Positions 16,101-26,117 of a stretch of DNA of 64,000 nt are shown piece by piece. Every line of letters begins with the position of its first letter. Within the stretch, counting starts at the first letter, position 1. Made by a program: the position numbers and the translations under genes. The DNA lies in assembly GCA_965275905.1 (NCBI GenBank), contig CBDHYJ010000014.1:32271-96270 (forward strand), written 5' to 3'. The notes under the pieces are model-generated. The model had not been told where the DNA came from and ran no database searches. It saw nothing but the letters and a program-made list of their open reading frames with translations. The DNA is from CBDAQD01 sp965275905. Lineage in GTDB: Bacteria > Pseudomonadota > Alphaproteobacteria > Rhizobiales > JAJFHC01.

Positions 16101-16810
16101 GCGCCCGGGACCCGCTTGTTCTCGCCATCCCGAGCAAGGGGCGGCTGATGGAGAAGACCATCGAGATTTTTGCGGAAGCCGGACTCCGGATCGAGAAGAC
16201 TGGTCACGAGCGCGGCTACCGCGGGCGCGTGGTCGATGTCGAAGAGATCGACGTGGCGTTCCTGTCGGCCTCTGAAATCTCGCACAACATCAGGCAGGGG
16301 GCGGTCCACCTGGGCGTCACCGGTGAGGACCTGCTGCGCGAGACGATACCCGACACGGAGGCCCGCGTTGAATTTCTGCATACGCTCGGATTCGGCCATG
16401 CCGACGTTGTGGTGGCCGTGCCCGAGGCGTGGCTCGACGTCGACACGATGATGGATCTTGAAGATGTCGCCGGCATGTTCCATGCCCGCCACGGACGGCG
16501 GGTCCGCGTAGCCACGAAATATGTCAACACCACGCGCGGGTTCTTCGCCCGCATGGGAGTTTCCGACTACCGTATCGTCGAGAGCCTCGGCGCGACCGAA
16601 GGCGCACCGGCCGCCGGCACGGCGGAAGTGATTGTCGACATCACCAGCACCGGCTCGACGCTGAAGGCGAACAATCTCAAGATCCTGAGCGATGGTGTGA
16701 TCCTGAAAAGCGAAGCCAACCTGGCCGCTTCCGTCGCGGCGCCGTGGTCGGAACAGACCCGCGCTACCAAAGCCAAGGTCGCTGACCGGCTGCGCACCGT
16801 ACTGAAATAA
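16097..16810 (+). CDS. hisG: ATP phosphoribosyltransferase catalytic subunit, short form
   Basis: This 237-residue HisG lacks the C-terminal regulatory domain of the long form, as expected with hisZ next to it. Signatures are LAIPSKGRLMEKT at the N-terminus, VHLGVTGEDLLRE, and the PRPP-binding region VDITSTGSTLKANNLKIL. It catalyses ATP plus PRPP to phosphoribosyl-ATP, the first step of histidine synthesis. The ATG sits within the hisZ stop (ATGA), indicating translational coupling. Confidence 0.97.
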   Translation: MSARDPLVLAIPSKGRLMEKTIEIFAEAGLRIEKTGHERGYRGRVVDVEEIDVAFLSASEISHNIRQGAVHLGVTGEDLLRETIPDTEARVEFLHTLGFGHADVVVAVPEAWLDVDTMMDLEDVAGMFHARHGRRVRVATKYVNTTRGFFARMGVSDYRIVESLGATEGAPAAGTAEVIVDITSTGSTLKANNLKILSDGVILKSEANLAASVAAPWSEQTRATKAKVADRLRTVLK

Positions 16811-16833
16811 TCGATCGCTTGCCTTGGGGCGGG

Positions 16834-16878
16834 CCCTGTTGAAGACTGATCCCTGAGGGAACGACCAGTCTGACAGGG
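16834..16878 (+). promoter_or_regulatory. Long imperfect hairpin between hisG and the next gene
   Basis: CCCTGT-tga-AGACTG (16834-16848) pairs with CAGTCT-g-ACAGGG (16866-16878), with a second small stem CCCT/AGGG in the loop. It ends 6 bases before the GTG at 16885. It lacks a T-run, so it is either a weak end of the his transcript or an element that shields the start of the next gene. Confidence 0.4.
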
Positions 16879-16884
16879 TATTGC

Positions 16885-18060
16885 GTGGCCTGCCGATCCA
16901 TTCTGGAAACATTCTGTATCGCGGTGGTGCTGGCGGTCGCGGGAGCAGTGGATGCTGCGCGCGCCGACAGCAGCTTTTCCCAGTATCCGGGCTTTGCGGA
17001 CTACTTTACGGCCAATCCCCGATCCGATGCGGTTCCGGGCGCGGTCGACAAGGCACTTCTTGCGCGGCACCGGCCGCGGTTCTTTCTGCCTGAAGAGCAT
17101 GCCGGGCTGATCAGCTTCTACGACGATTACATTGCGCAGGGGACGTTGGTCGACGGCAAGGGCGAACTGGTTTCGGAGAACGTCACGCCCGAGATTCTCA
17201 ACCGTTACCGGGACGACACCCAGGCGGTATTCACCCACATCCCGTCAACGGTAAGGTCCCAGCGTCCGGTGGTGTTCGGCCGCGTGGACCGCATCGCGTT
17301 TCCGATGGGCGGCGGCCGCAGCGAGCCCATGACCGTGCTGACCTATCACGCCGTGTTCCGTAACTCCGGCCTGGTTGCGGGACTGTCCTGGTGGCAGGCC
17401 GGTTTTGTCAGGCTGGCGGCCAACCCGCGGGATTGGCATCAGCTGGACCATTACACCGCTGTCTACCTCATTCTCGACAGCAGCGACAGGCCGGCGGCCC
17501 TCATGCTGCAGCAGCACAACTATGTGCGCAGCTATCTCTTCGGCGAGGCGCTGGACCTGCCGGACGACGGAAGGCCTGCAATCGACGTCGCTATCCGGTC
17601 AAACGAGCTCTATCCCCATGCGCCGGGCCGCCGCACGCACCGCGCGGTCCGGTTCATCGAGGTGCAGGCCCTGCGCCACATGCTCGGTGCCGCCGAGGCG
17701 CCCACGTTTGCCGGCGAGGACATTACCGATCCCGCCCGCGAACAGGACTATGCGCTTGATTTCCTTCCGCACAGTGATGCGTTTTACAGCTTCGCGGGAT
17801 ATCTCGGCGAGCGTCGTATGCTGCCCGGCCGCGACGGGCCGCCGGGCGCGGACTACAACACTCTGCCAAATCTCAAACCGTTGGCGCGCCAGATCGCTGT
17901 CGGTTACTGGCGAGAGGGCAACAAGGACGATATCCGGCGCATGGAGAGCACCTACGGAAGCACCGGCGACCTGCTGGGCTTCGTCAAGCTTCAGGGCGAG
18001 GTGTTCGCCGCAAACCTGGACTGCCTCCGCCGCCGGAAACAGGGCTGTACCCTGCAGTAA
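16885..18060 (+). CDS. Exported protein of unknown function
   Basis: The 391-residue protein uses a GTG start and has an N-terminal hydrophobic signal (ILETFCIAVVLAVAGAVDA) cleaved near ARA-DSS, so it is likely periplasmic. It contains conserved-looking segments HRPRFFLPEEHAGLISFYDDY (about 60-80), LSWWQAGFVRLAANPRDWHQLDHYTAVYL (about 168-196) and a His/Trp-rich middle. The only two cysteines of the mature protein lie at the C-terminus (LDCLRRRKQGC) and could form a disulfide. I do not recognise a family. It follows the his operon after a hairpin and may be independently expressed. Confidence 0.75.
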   Translation: MACRSILETFCIAVVLAVAGAVDAARADSSFSQYPGFADYFTANPRSDAVPGAVDKALLARHRPRFFLPEEHAGLISFYDDYIAQGTLVDGKGELVSENVTPEILNRYRDDTQAVFTHIPSTVRSQRPVVFGRVDRIAFPMGGGRSEPMTVLTYHAVFRNSGLVAGLSWWQAGFVRLAANPRDWHQLDHYTAVYLILDSSDRPAALMLQQHNYVRSYLFGEALDLPDDGRPAIDVAIRSNELYPHAPGRRTHRAVRFIEVQALRHMLGAAEAPTFAGEDITDPAREQDYALDFLPHSDAFYSFAGYLGERRMLPGRDGPPGADYNTLPNLKPLARQIAVGYWREGNKDDIRRMESTYGSTGDLLGFVKLQGEVFAANLDCLRRRKQGCTLQ

Positions 18061-18077
18061 CGCCGGGCACGAAAAAG

Positions 18078-18112
18078 GGCCGTTCCCGAAGGAACGGCCC
18101 TCTGTCTTTATT
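18078..18112. terminator. Bidirectional terminator between convergent genes
   Basis: A perfect 10-base stem, GGGCCGTTCC (18078-18087) and GGAACGGCCC (18091-18100), has a three-base loop. It is followed by TCTGTCTTTATT on the plus strand, and the minus strand reads into TTTTTC. It lies 17 bases after the upstream stop and 29 bases from the groEL stop, and can serve both. Confidence 0.85.
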
Positions 18113-18129
18113 CAGCTTAAGGGCGCTGA

Positions 18130-19771
<1,642 letters not shown>

Positions 19772-19872
19772 GTTTCTTCAAACCTCTGTTGTTCCCGCGG
19801 ATAACTGGTCGCGGGTCAGGGACTGTCTTGGTCGGTTTCATGCACGCCCCGCGACTAGTGCGGGGCCGGCAA

Positions 19873-20163
19873 TCAGGCCTCGACCACACCCATGATGTCG
19901 GACTCTTTCATGATCAACAGGTCTTCCCCGTCGATCTTGACTTCGGTGCCGGACCACTTGCCGAAAAGGACTTTGTCGCCCTTCTTGACGTCGAGTTCCT
20001 GGATCGCGCCGCTTTCGCCGCGGGCGCCCGGGCCAACCGAGATGATCTCGCCCTGCGAGGGCTTTTCCTGGGCGGTGTCGGGGATGATGATGCCGCCTGC
20101 GGTCTTCGTGTCTTCTTCGACGCGGCGCACGAGCACGCGGTCGTGGAGAGGACGGAATTTCAT
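19873..20163 (-). CDS. groES: Co-chaperonin GroES
   Basis: The 96-residue protein is a standard Cpn10: MKFRPLHDRVLVRRVEEDTK at the start, the mobile loop TAGGIIIPDTAQEKP, and DLLIMKESDIMGVVEA at the end. Seven copies cap the GroEL ring and enclose the folding chamber. It is the first gene of the groESL operon, 101 bases ahead of groEL, with a CIRCE operator and promoter upstream at 20255-20322. Length and motifs are complete, in contrast to the frameshifted groEL. Confidence 0.97.
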   Translation of the reverse strand: MKFRPLHDRVLVRRVEEDTKTAGGIIIPDTAQEKPSQGEIISVGPGARGESGAIQELDVKKGDKVLFGKWSGTEVKIDGEDLLIMKESDIMGVVEA

Positions 20164-20254
20164 GTCTGACTTCTCCTAGTACAGAACTTAGGTTGGGATT
20201 ATGATCCGCTCTTTCGCCATAAAGTTTATATATTTCAAGGCTTTCGAGCGATTG

Positions 20255-20281
20255 TTAGCACTCTTCAATAGTGAGTGCCAA
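20255..20281 (-). promoter_or_regulatory. CIRCE operator (HrcA binding site)
   Basis: The inverted repeat TTAGCACTC (20255-20263), nine bases, GAGTGCCAA (20273-20281) matches the CIRCE consensus TTAGCACTC-N9-GAGTGCTAA with one mismatch. It sits between the promoter and groES, about where transcription should start. HrcA bound here would repress groESL until heat stress. Confidence 0.95.
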
Positions 20282-20293
20282 CAATTGAAGGGG

Positions 20294-20322
20294 GAGATAG
20301 AATCTTTCCGGGGGTTTGTCAA
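20294..20322 (-). promoter_or_regulatory. groESL promoter
   Basis: Read on the minus strand, a perfect -35 box TTGACA (20322-20317) is followed 17 bases later by TATCTC (20299-20294). The -10 box matches the consensus at only three positions. The start point would fall at the edge of the CIRCE element, the usual arrangement for HrcA control. Confidence 0.7.
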
Positions 20323-20379
20323 TAACCACGACTCGGGTTCTATCGCAGGATCGCCGGGAGCCGAGTGCTTTGTGCCGGT

Positions 20380-20387
20380 ATGGTTAA
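20380..20387 (-). promoter_or_regulatory. TTAACCAT motif near the sigma54-type regulator
   Basis: ATGGTTAA on the plus strand reads TTAACCAT on the minus strand, the CtrA half-site motif known from alphaproteobacteria. It lies 3 bases beyond the stop of the regulator gene and about 58 bases upstream of the groESL -35 box. An 8-base motif occurs by chance, and position here gives little support. Confidence 0.2.
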
Positions 20388-20389
20388 CG

Positions 20390-21856
20390 TCAGGCCGCGC
20401 CCGAAGACCAGCCGTTCCGCTTGCGGTAGATCGTCGACGCATTGATGCCGAGACGGGCCGCCGCCTGGGCGACATTGCCGCCACAGGCCCTGATGGCATT
20501 TTCGATAATATCCCGCTCCTGCTGCCACAGGGGCCGCAGCGATGAATTGTCATCGGAAGCGGCAGCAGGTGCATTGCCGCCGGAAGACGCGGACGGAAAC
20601 GGCATCACATTGTCGATGTGCTCGTGCGGCTGCCATGAAATATCGCGACTGCCGTGGGCGAGGGCCAGTGCCAGCATTTCCTCCGTCACCGTATCGCCGC
20701 GGTTCATGACCACCACGTTCCGGATGACGTTCAGCAGTTCGCGGACATTTCCGGGCCAGCGGTGACTCCTGATCAGCGCCTTGGCCGCGTCGTCAAACCT
20801 GCGGAAGTCGCTGAGCTCCTCTTCTGCGATCTCCGCAATCACGTTCTCTGCAATCACGACCGCATCGTCATCGCGCAGTCTGAGCGGAGGCAGTTCGATC
20901 GGAAGCACGTGCAGGCGGTAGAACAGATCGGAACGGAATGTGCCGGCCTTCACGGCTGCCATCGGGTCGCGGTTGGTGGCGCAGACGAACCGCACGTCGA
21001 CCTTGCGTTCGGTATGCCCGCCGACCTTGCGGACCGATCCGGTCTGGATGAAACGCAGGAGCTTGGCCTGCAGTGCGAGATCCATCTCGCAGATCTCGTC
21101 GAGGAAGAGCGTGCCGCCGTCTGCTTCGATGGCCGCGCCGGTCCGTGAACTGGTGGCCCCGGTGAAGGCGCCGGCTTCATGGCCGAAGATCTCGCTTTCC
21201 ATCAGATCACGGGGGATGGCCGAGCAGTTTATCGAGACCAGCGGCCCGCCGGATCTCGCGCTGAGACGGTGGAGCGCCTCGGCGCACAGTTCCTTGCCCG
21301 TTCCGCTTTCGCCCTGGATAAACACGCTGGCCGAGGACCTGGCGATATTGCGGATGGTCTCGTAGACATTTTGCATTGCCGGCGAGGTGCCGATGAAATC
21401 CTGAAAGCTCCTGCGGTGCTGCGCGGGATCGGCCTCCGGCGCGGTGCAGGCGACCTGACGCGTGCGGGCCATGGTGAGCGCCGTGCTGACAGCCTCGCGC
21501 AGCCGGGAGTCCGAATAGGGCTTTGCCAGGAAGTCCTCGGCGCCGTTCTTCATGGCGTCGACGGCGGTCGCGAGCGAACCTTTTCCGCTTATTGCGATCA
21601 GCGGGAGTCTTGCAGTCCGTGTGGCCCAGCCGACAGTGTCGCTAACGCGGCCCGCAAACCCGTCGAGGTCGAGAATGACGACACTGCCGTCTGCAACGGC
21701 GCCGGCGTCCAGGTCTTCGAGACGTGTTTGACAGACGCGGCAAGGGCCTGCGCTGCCTTGGGTGAGTGTGGCGGTGATGCGTCTGGCGTCACTGTCTTCG
21801 CTTCCAAGCAGCCAGATGACCTTCGCTTGTTCGGTTGGTTCCGAACTGTCTTTCAC
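20390..21856 (-). CDS. Sigma54-dependent response-regulator type transcription activator
   Basis: The GTG at 21856 is preferred because GAGG lies about nine bases upstream; the open frame runs back to 22033 without a better start. The 488-residue protein has a receiver-like domain (residues 10-125, Asp in VVILDLDGF, Lys in LAKPYSD). The sigma54 AAA+ domain follows, with Walker A GESGTGKE, the intact GAFTGA loop, Walker B GGTLFLDEI and the arginine-rich sensor II WPGNVREL. A Fis-type helix-turn-helix (GNVAQAAARLGINASTIYRK) ends it. It activates sigma54 RNA polymerase at unknown promoters. Motility genes are nearby, but no cognate kinase is in the window. Confidence 0.92.
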   Translation of the reverse strand: MKDSSEPTEQAKVIWLLGSEDSDARRITATLTQGSAGPCRVCQTRLEDLDAGAVADGSVVILDLDGFAGRVSDTVGWATRTARLPLIAISGKGSLATAVDAMKNGAEDFLAKPYSDSRLREAVSTALTMARTRQVACTAPEADPAQHRRSFQDFIGTSPAMQNVYETIRNIARSSASVFIQGESGTGKELCAEALHRLSARSGGPLVSINCSAIPRDLMESEIFGHEAGAFTGATSSRTGAAIEADGGTLFLDEICEMDLALQAKLLRFIQTGSVRKVGGHTERKVDVRFVCATNRDPMAAVKAGTFRSDLFYRLHVLPIELPPLRLRDDDAVVIAENVIAEIAEEELSDFRRFDDAAKALIRSHRWPGNVRELLNVIRNVVVMNRGDTVTEEMLALALAHGSRDISWQPHEHIDNVMPFPSASSGGNAPAAASDDNSSLRPLWQQERDIIENAIRACGGNVAQAAARLGINASTIYRKRNGWSSGAA

Positions 21857-22234
21857 GCGGCAACCCTCATTCTGTGGTGGACCGGTTCGTCTGGTCCGGC
21901 GCGGCTTCGTTTCGCTTCGACAATGCCCGGTTACGGTAAAGAAAGACTTATCATCCGGCCCAAATCGAGAATTTCTCGATTTTGTTCCAGGGGCGGCCTT
22001 GGCGGTAATGCTTGTCCCCGCGGGATGAATCAATCAAAGATAGTGTGTTACGGGAGCGATTCGCGTTTTAGTTGAATCAGTGGTGGTTTGGTTTGTCTGG
22101 TCGTGTAGGGGATTGATTAACCATGGTTAACGAATTCTCAACGTCTTGCGATGAGGTTTAGCCAATCGAAAGGTTTACCCGCGCAGGGCGGAACTTCGCG
22201 TGGGTGAAGATGAAGGAATTGGGGGTCAATCAAT
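21857..22234. promoter_or_regulatory. Divergent intergenic region with palindromic TTAACCAT pair
   Basis: This 378-base stretch separates the regulator (leftwards) from the EAL gene (rightwards) and holds no convincing gene. The proximal part may belong to the regulator leader. At 22117-22130 lies the palindrome TTAACCATGGTTAA, two overlapping TTAACCAT half-sites on opposite strands. The classic CtrA site is TTAA-N7-TTAAC; here the spacing is six. A G-rich ribosome site (GGGGGT) precedes the ATG at 22235. Confidence 0.55.
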
Positions 22235-23638
22235 ATGACCAGATATGCCAACATTGCGATCGCTGGCGGCGCGGCACTTGGGCTCTGCCTGCTCGGCCTG
22301 ATGCTGTACCGGTTCGCGGGCTTCTCGAAAGTGGACGCAGGTCTGACGATCGTCTGCATCATGCTCGGCGCGGCGCAGATCGCCAGTCTGTATGCGCGTG
22401 ACCGGCAGCCGGATTTCGATCCGGGCGGTTTGCGCGATGATCTTGCGGAGATGTCCTATTCCCTCAATTCCCTGCGCCGCGAGACGGAGACCATCGATGA
22501 TCGTTTGAGGGTCTGTGAAGACAGTCAGATCAATGATGCCGGGATCCGCAACGAGGAACTGGTGAGCCAGATGCGCGTGCTGGAATCGCTGGTGCAGCAG
22601 CTTGCGGACAACGCGGACAACCGGGGCGGAGGCGGCGCGCCGGTCTACGACCCGGTTGACGACGAACTGGCGCACCGGCCGGCCCGCGAAATTGCCTATC
22701 TCGACGACCTGCCCGAAGAATCGGCGCCGCACGAGGAAGACCCGATCGAGGCCATCCGCCGGGCGAGGCTGCCGAAACTCTCGCTGGTGCCGGATACGGA
22801 CGACGCGCCGGCTTACGGTATGCCGGTACATGAGGAGCCCCTTTACGACGAACGGGAAGATGCCGCGCTTCTGGCCGCCGTTCGCCAATCGCTCGATGAC
22901 AATCGCATCGATCTTTATCTGCAGCCGATCGTGACGCTGCCACAGCGCAAGACCAGGTATTACGAAGGGCTTTCCAGACTGCGCGGCGAAGACGGCGAGG
23001 TGCTGTTGCCGGCCGAGTATCTGCGCGTCGCCGAAAATGCCGGCATTATCCCCGCGATCGACAACCTCCTGTTGTTCCGCTGTATCCAGGTGGTCAAGCG
23101 GATGGTTGAGCGTCATCGGGAAATCGGCGTCTTCTGCAACATCTCACCGCATTCCCTTCTGGATTCCGAGTTTTTCCCCCAGCTCATCGAATATCTCCAG
23201 CACAACAGGGAACTGTCCGCCGCACTTCACTTCGAGTTCTCCCAGTCGATGGTCGATTCCTTCGGCCCGCTCGAACACGAAAGCCTTGGCGCTCTGCGAG
23301 AACTCGGATTCACGTTCTCCATGGACCGTGTGAAGCGTCTGGACTTCTCCGCTGAAGCGCTCGCCAGGCTTGGCTTTGCCTTCGTGAAGGTCGAGTGCGA
23401 TCTGCTGCTCAACCGCAGTGCGGAAGCCCGGGCGCAGATTCACGGCGCTGACCTGAGCAGGCTGCTTGGCCGCTTTGGCATCGAACTGATCGTGGAAAAG
23501 ATCGAGCAGGAGCACTCGGTGGTCGACCTGCTCGACTACGACGTGAAGTTCGGTCAGGGATATCTGTTCTCCACCCCCAGGCCTGTCCGCGGCGACATTC
23601 TCGAATCTGTGCCTTTACGCAGGACCGGTACCGGCTGA
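22235..23638 (+). CDS. Membrane-anchored degenerate EAL protein, TipF-like
   Basis: The 467-residue protein starts with two transmembrane helices (about residues 5-25 and 33-50), then a coiled coil (60-125), an acidic linker and a C-terminal EAL domain. The EAL signature is EGL (Glu244 in YEGLSRLR), and the metal-binding DDFG segment is replaced by MDRVKR (363-368), while VKVEC replaces VKID. Hydrolysis of c-di-GMP is therefore unlikely; binding may persist. The architecture matches TipF of Caulobacter, a c-di-GMP receptor that positions the flagellum at the pole. The name is inferred from architecture. Confidence 0.88.
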   Translation: MTRYANIAIAGGAALGLCLLGLMLYRFAGFSKVDAGLTIVCIMLGAAQIASLYARDRQPDFDPGGLRDDLAEMSYSLNSLRRETETIDDRLRVCEDSQINDAGIRNEELVSQMRVLESLVQQLADNADNRGGGGAPVYDPVDDELAHRPAREIAYLDDLPEESAPHEEDPIEAIRRARLPKLSLVPDTDDAPAYGMPVHEEPLYDEREDAALLAAVRQSLDDNRIDLYLQPIVTLPQRKTRYYEGLSRLRGEDGEVLLPAEYLRVAENAGIIPAIDNLLLFRCIQVVKRMVERHREIGVFCNISPHSLLDSEFFPQLIEYLQHNRELSAALHFEFSQSMVDSFGPLEHESLGALRELGFTFSMDRVKRLDFSAEALARLGFAFVKVECDLLLNRSAEARAQIHGADLSRLLGRFGIELIVEKIEQEHSVVDLLDYDVKFGQGYLFSTPRPVRGDILESVPLRRTGTG

Positions 23639-23760
23639 AAGCCGCCTGGCGGCATCCGGAACTCCGAACAGGCCGTGGCCGGTCGGTTGACCGCCGCGGC
23701 CTGACGCGTTAGGCCAACGCTCTCGTTCGATTATCTGTGCCAGTCAACGCCGGGCTTTCC

Positions 23761-24633
23761 ATGCAACCGATCCAGCATTCGGCAGACCTGCTCCGCCGGT
23801 ATCCGGCCGTTCTGTGCGACATCTGGGGTGTCGTGCACAACGGGATGAAGGTCTTTCCGGAGTCAATTTCCGCGCTGACCGAATATCGCCGCTCCGGCGG
23901 CATCGTCGTCCTCATCACCAATTCGCCACGTCCCTCGGATGGCGTCCGCGTCCAGCTCGGTGAGATTGGCGCGCCGGCGGAGTGTTACGATGCCGTCGTC
24001 ACGTCCGGCGACACCATAAGAACGCTGCTGCGCGCCCGTCCGGGCGCGCGGGTCTTTCATCTTGGTCCCGAGCGGGACCGCCCGATCGTCGACGGCCTCG
24101 ATCTGATGCTTGTCGAACTGGACGACGCCGATTGCGTGCTCTGTTCCGGCCTTTTTGACGACGAAGTCGAGACGCCGGACGACTACGGGGAATTGCTTGG
24201 CAAGATGGCCGGGCGGGGGCTGGACATGTTCTGCGCCAATCCCGATCGGGTCGTGCATCGCGGAGAACGGCTCGTATTCTGCGCCGGTGCCCTCGCCGAG
24301 GTCTACGGTGACATGGGTGGCACGGTCCTGACGGCCGGCAAGCCCTTTGCACCGATTTATGATCTGGCGCTCGACAGGCTGGAGGCGAAGATGGGCCGGC
24401 GTCCGGACCTCGGCGAAGTGATCGCGATCGGCGACGGGGTGCCGACCGACATTGCGGGCGCGGCGGGAGCGGGTCTCGACACGCTGTTCATCACCGGCGG
24501 AATTCATGGCCTGGAAATGGGCAGCGCGCTCGATACACCTGAGCCCGAGGCGCTGGACCGGTTCATCGCCGGTGTCCGGCGCGACCTTCCCGATCTGAGA
24601 CTTGTGGCAACCCAGACCCGGCTGCGCTGGTAG
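23761..24633 (+). CDS. HAD-superfamily hydrolase, TIGR01459-like
   Basis: The 290-residue protein carries the HAD catalytic motif I in AVLCDIWGVVHNG (about residues 19-31), motif II in VVLITNSPRP, and the C-terminal IAIGDGVPTDIAGAAGAG with LFITGGIHG. This matches the alphaproteobacterial TIGR01459 family, related to NagD and 4-nitrophenylphosphatase types; the substrate is unknown. The ATG at 23761 is preferred on family length, though a GTG at 23737 is also open; neither has a strong ribosome site. Downstream is a shared terminator with cheZ. Confidence 0.88.
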   Translation: MQPIQHSADLLRRYPAVLCDIWGVVHNGMKVFPESISALTEYRRSGGIVVLITNSPRPSDGVRVQLGEIGAPAECYDAVVTSGDTIRTLLRARPGARVFHLGPERDRPIVDGLDLMLVELDDADCVLCSGLFDDEVETPDDYGELLGKMAGRGLDMFCANPDRVVHRGERLVFCAGALAEVYGDMGGTVLTAGKPFAPIYDLALDRLEAKMGRRPDLGEVIAIGDGVPTDIAGAAGAGLDTLFITGGIHGLEMGSALDTPEPEALDRFIAGVRRDLPDLRLVATQTRLRW

Positions 24634-24659
24634 CTGTGCGCGGGCCCTTGCCGGCAAAG

Positions 24660-24690
24660 AAAAAGGGCGGGATCTCTCCCGCCCAGTCTG
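24660..24690. terminator. Bidirectional terminator between HAD gene and cheZ
   Basis: GGGCGGGA (24665-24672) and TCCCGCCC (24677-24684) form an eight-base stem with loop TCTC. On the minus strand it is followed by TTTTTCTTTG, a good T-run, so it ends cheZ transcription. On the plus strand a T-rich stretch comes later (24701-24711). Confidence 0.85.
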
Positions 24691-24724
24691 GTTGCTCTGG
24701 TTTTTGTTTTTGAAGTCCTGAATC

Positions 24725-25381
24725 TCAGGATTTGAGCGGAACCACGTTGTTGTCCGGGGTGCCGAAAAGGTCGTCAGCGGCATCCTGGGAGATTGCCGTA
24801 TCGCTCGATTGCGGGCCGTGCAGCAGGCTGCACTTCTCGGGCATTTCCATGTCGACCACCTGGCGTTCACCGCCGCTCAGCACGCCGGTGACATAGGTCA
24901 GATTCTTGCTGATATAGGTGAGCGTCTCCAGCACGCGATTGATCCGTTGGCCGGTAACGTCCTGAAAACAGCAGGCCTCGAAGATATTGACCACCGCCTC
25001 GTCGACGATCTGCCGATAGCCCTCGGTGTCGGAGTCGCCGGCCGCCATGATGCGCTCGGCGGACTCGAGGATCGTCTGCGTCGCCTGTTCCGTCGCGCCC
25101 ACGACTTCCTTCAGGTCGTCGTCCGCGCCCGGAATTGTCTCGCCGGTGAGGTTGTCGGGCCGGAACGCATCCAGCTCGAACTGCGTGCGTTCGATATGAC
25201 TCGCGATCGCGGAGACTTCGCCGCCGAGCACGCCGTCCCGCTCTTCGATCATGGACTGAAGCGACTCGATCATCACCTTCGTCAGTCCGAGCAGTTCGGT
25301 CAGCGAAATGTCGCCGTCGCGTTCCTGGCTGATGCAATCGACGATTTCGTCGATGCGGTCGGAACTCAATTGCTTCGTCAT
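24725..25381 (-). CDS. cheZ: CheZ-family chemotaxis phosphatase
   Basis: The 218-residue all-helical protein starts at 25381 (MTKQLSSDRIDEIVDC). The helical hairpin contains VNIFEACCFQDVTGQRINRVLETL, the CheZ active-site region with the water-directing Gln in QDVTGQ. The C-terminus (DDLFGTPDNNVVPL) fits the CheY-P binding tail. CheZ speeds dephosphorylation of CheY-P and resets the flagellar motor. It lies 85 bases after cheY on the same strand, so the two are probably one transcript. Confidence 0.9.
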   Translation of the reverse strand: MTKQLSSDRIDEIVDCISQERDGDISLTELLGLTKVMIESLQSMIEERDGVLGGEVSAIASHIERTQFELDAFRPDNLTGETIPGADDDLKEVVGATEQATQTILESAERIMAAGDSDTEGYRQIVDEAVVNIFEACCFQDVTGQRINRVLETLTYISKNLTYVTGVLSGGERQVVDMEMPEKCSLLHGPQSSDTAISQDAADDLFGTPDNNVVPLKS

Positions 25382-25466
25382 GGTCTGCCCCCGCGCGCAG
25401 TTATACGGGCGCCGTCCGCCCGAAGGCGGGCCGGCGTCAGTTGTCTTGTATTGACCGTGAGGTTGG

Positions 25467-25850
25467 TCAGGCGGTGAAGACGGCTTCGATCTTGCTCTGC
25501 AGCGTCGCCGCGTTGAACGGCTTGACGATGTAGTTGCTGGCACCGGCCTTCTTCGCAGCAATGACGTTTTCCGTCTTTGCTTCCGCGGTCACCATGATGA
25601 ATGGCAACTGACCCAGGTTTTCGTCCTGGCGCACCTGCTGAAGCAGGTCGTAGCCGGTCATCGGCTCCATGTTCCAGTCCGAAATGACCAGGCCATATTT
25701 GCGATCGCGCAGCTTGTCGAGGGCTTCGGAGCCGTCGTTGGCTTCGTCGATATCCGAAAAGCCGAGCTGACGCAGAAGGTTAGTGATAATTCGAACCATG
25801 GTCTTGTAGTCATCGACCACAAGGACCGGCATGGACATGTCGAGTGCCAT
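25467..25850 (-). CDS. cheY: CheY-type single-domain response regulator
   Basis: The 127-residue receiver has the acidic pocket (VLVVDDYKTM), the phosphorylation Asp in LVISDWNME (about residue 59), Thr in MVTAEA and Lys in VKPF. There is no output domain, so it acts by protein contact, presumably on the flagellar switch. Its neighbour is the cheZ phosphatase. The alternative start three codons later (MSMPVL) is possible. Confidence 0.93.
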   Translation of the reverse strand: MALDMSMPVLVVDDYKTMVRIITNLLRQLGFSDIDEANDGSEALDKLRDRKYGLVISDWNMEPMTGYDLLQQVRQDENLGQLPFIMVTAEAKTENVIAAKKAGASNYIVKPFNAATLQSKIEAVFTA

Positions 25851-26117
25851 CTGAAGGTTCCCCCAGTATCTCCCAATCTGCCATCCGTCTGGACGGGTAG
25901 CAGGAACTAACTACAAGACAGCCCCGGCGATCGAACTCCTGTCGCGCAATAAGGGCCATCCGTGACCAAGGCGACAGTAGTCGATGCGACTAAATATACG
26001 GTTAACGGGGCAGACGCCGAAAAAGGACAATTGCGCGGAGCCGCGCGTCGCTCTATTTCTCTGCGACGAACAGCGCGTATTTCACGTCCGATTGCCCGGC
26101 ACGCCGGAGAGAATGCC

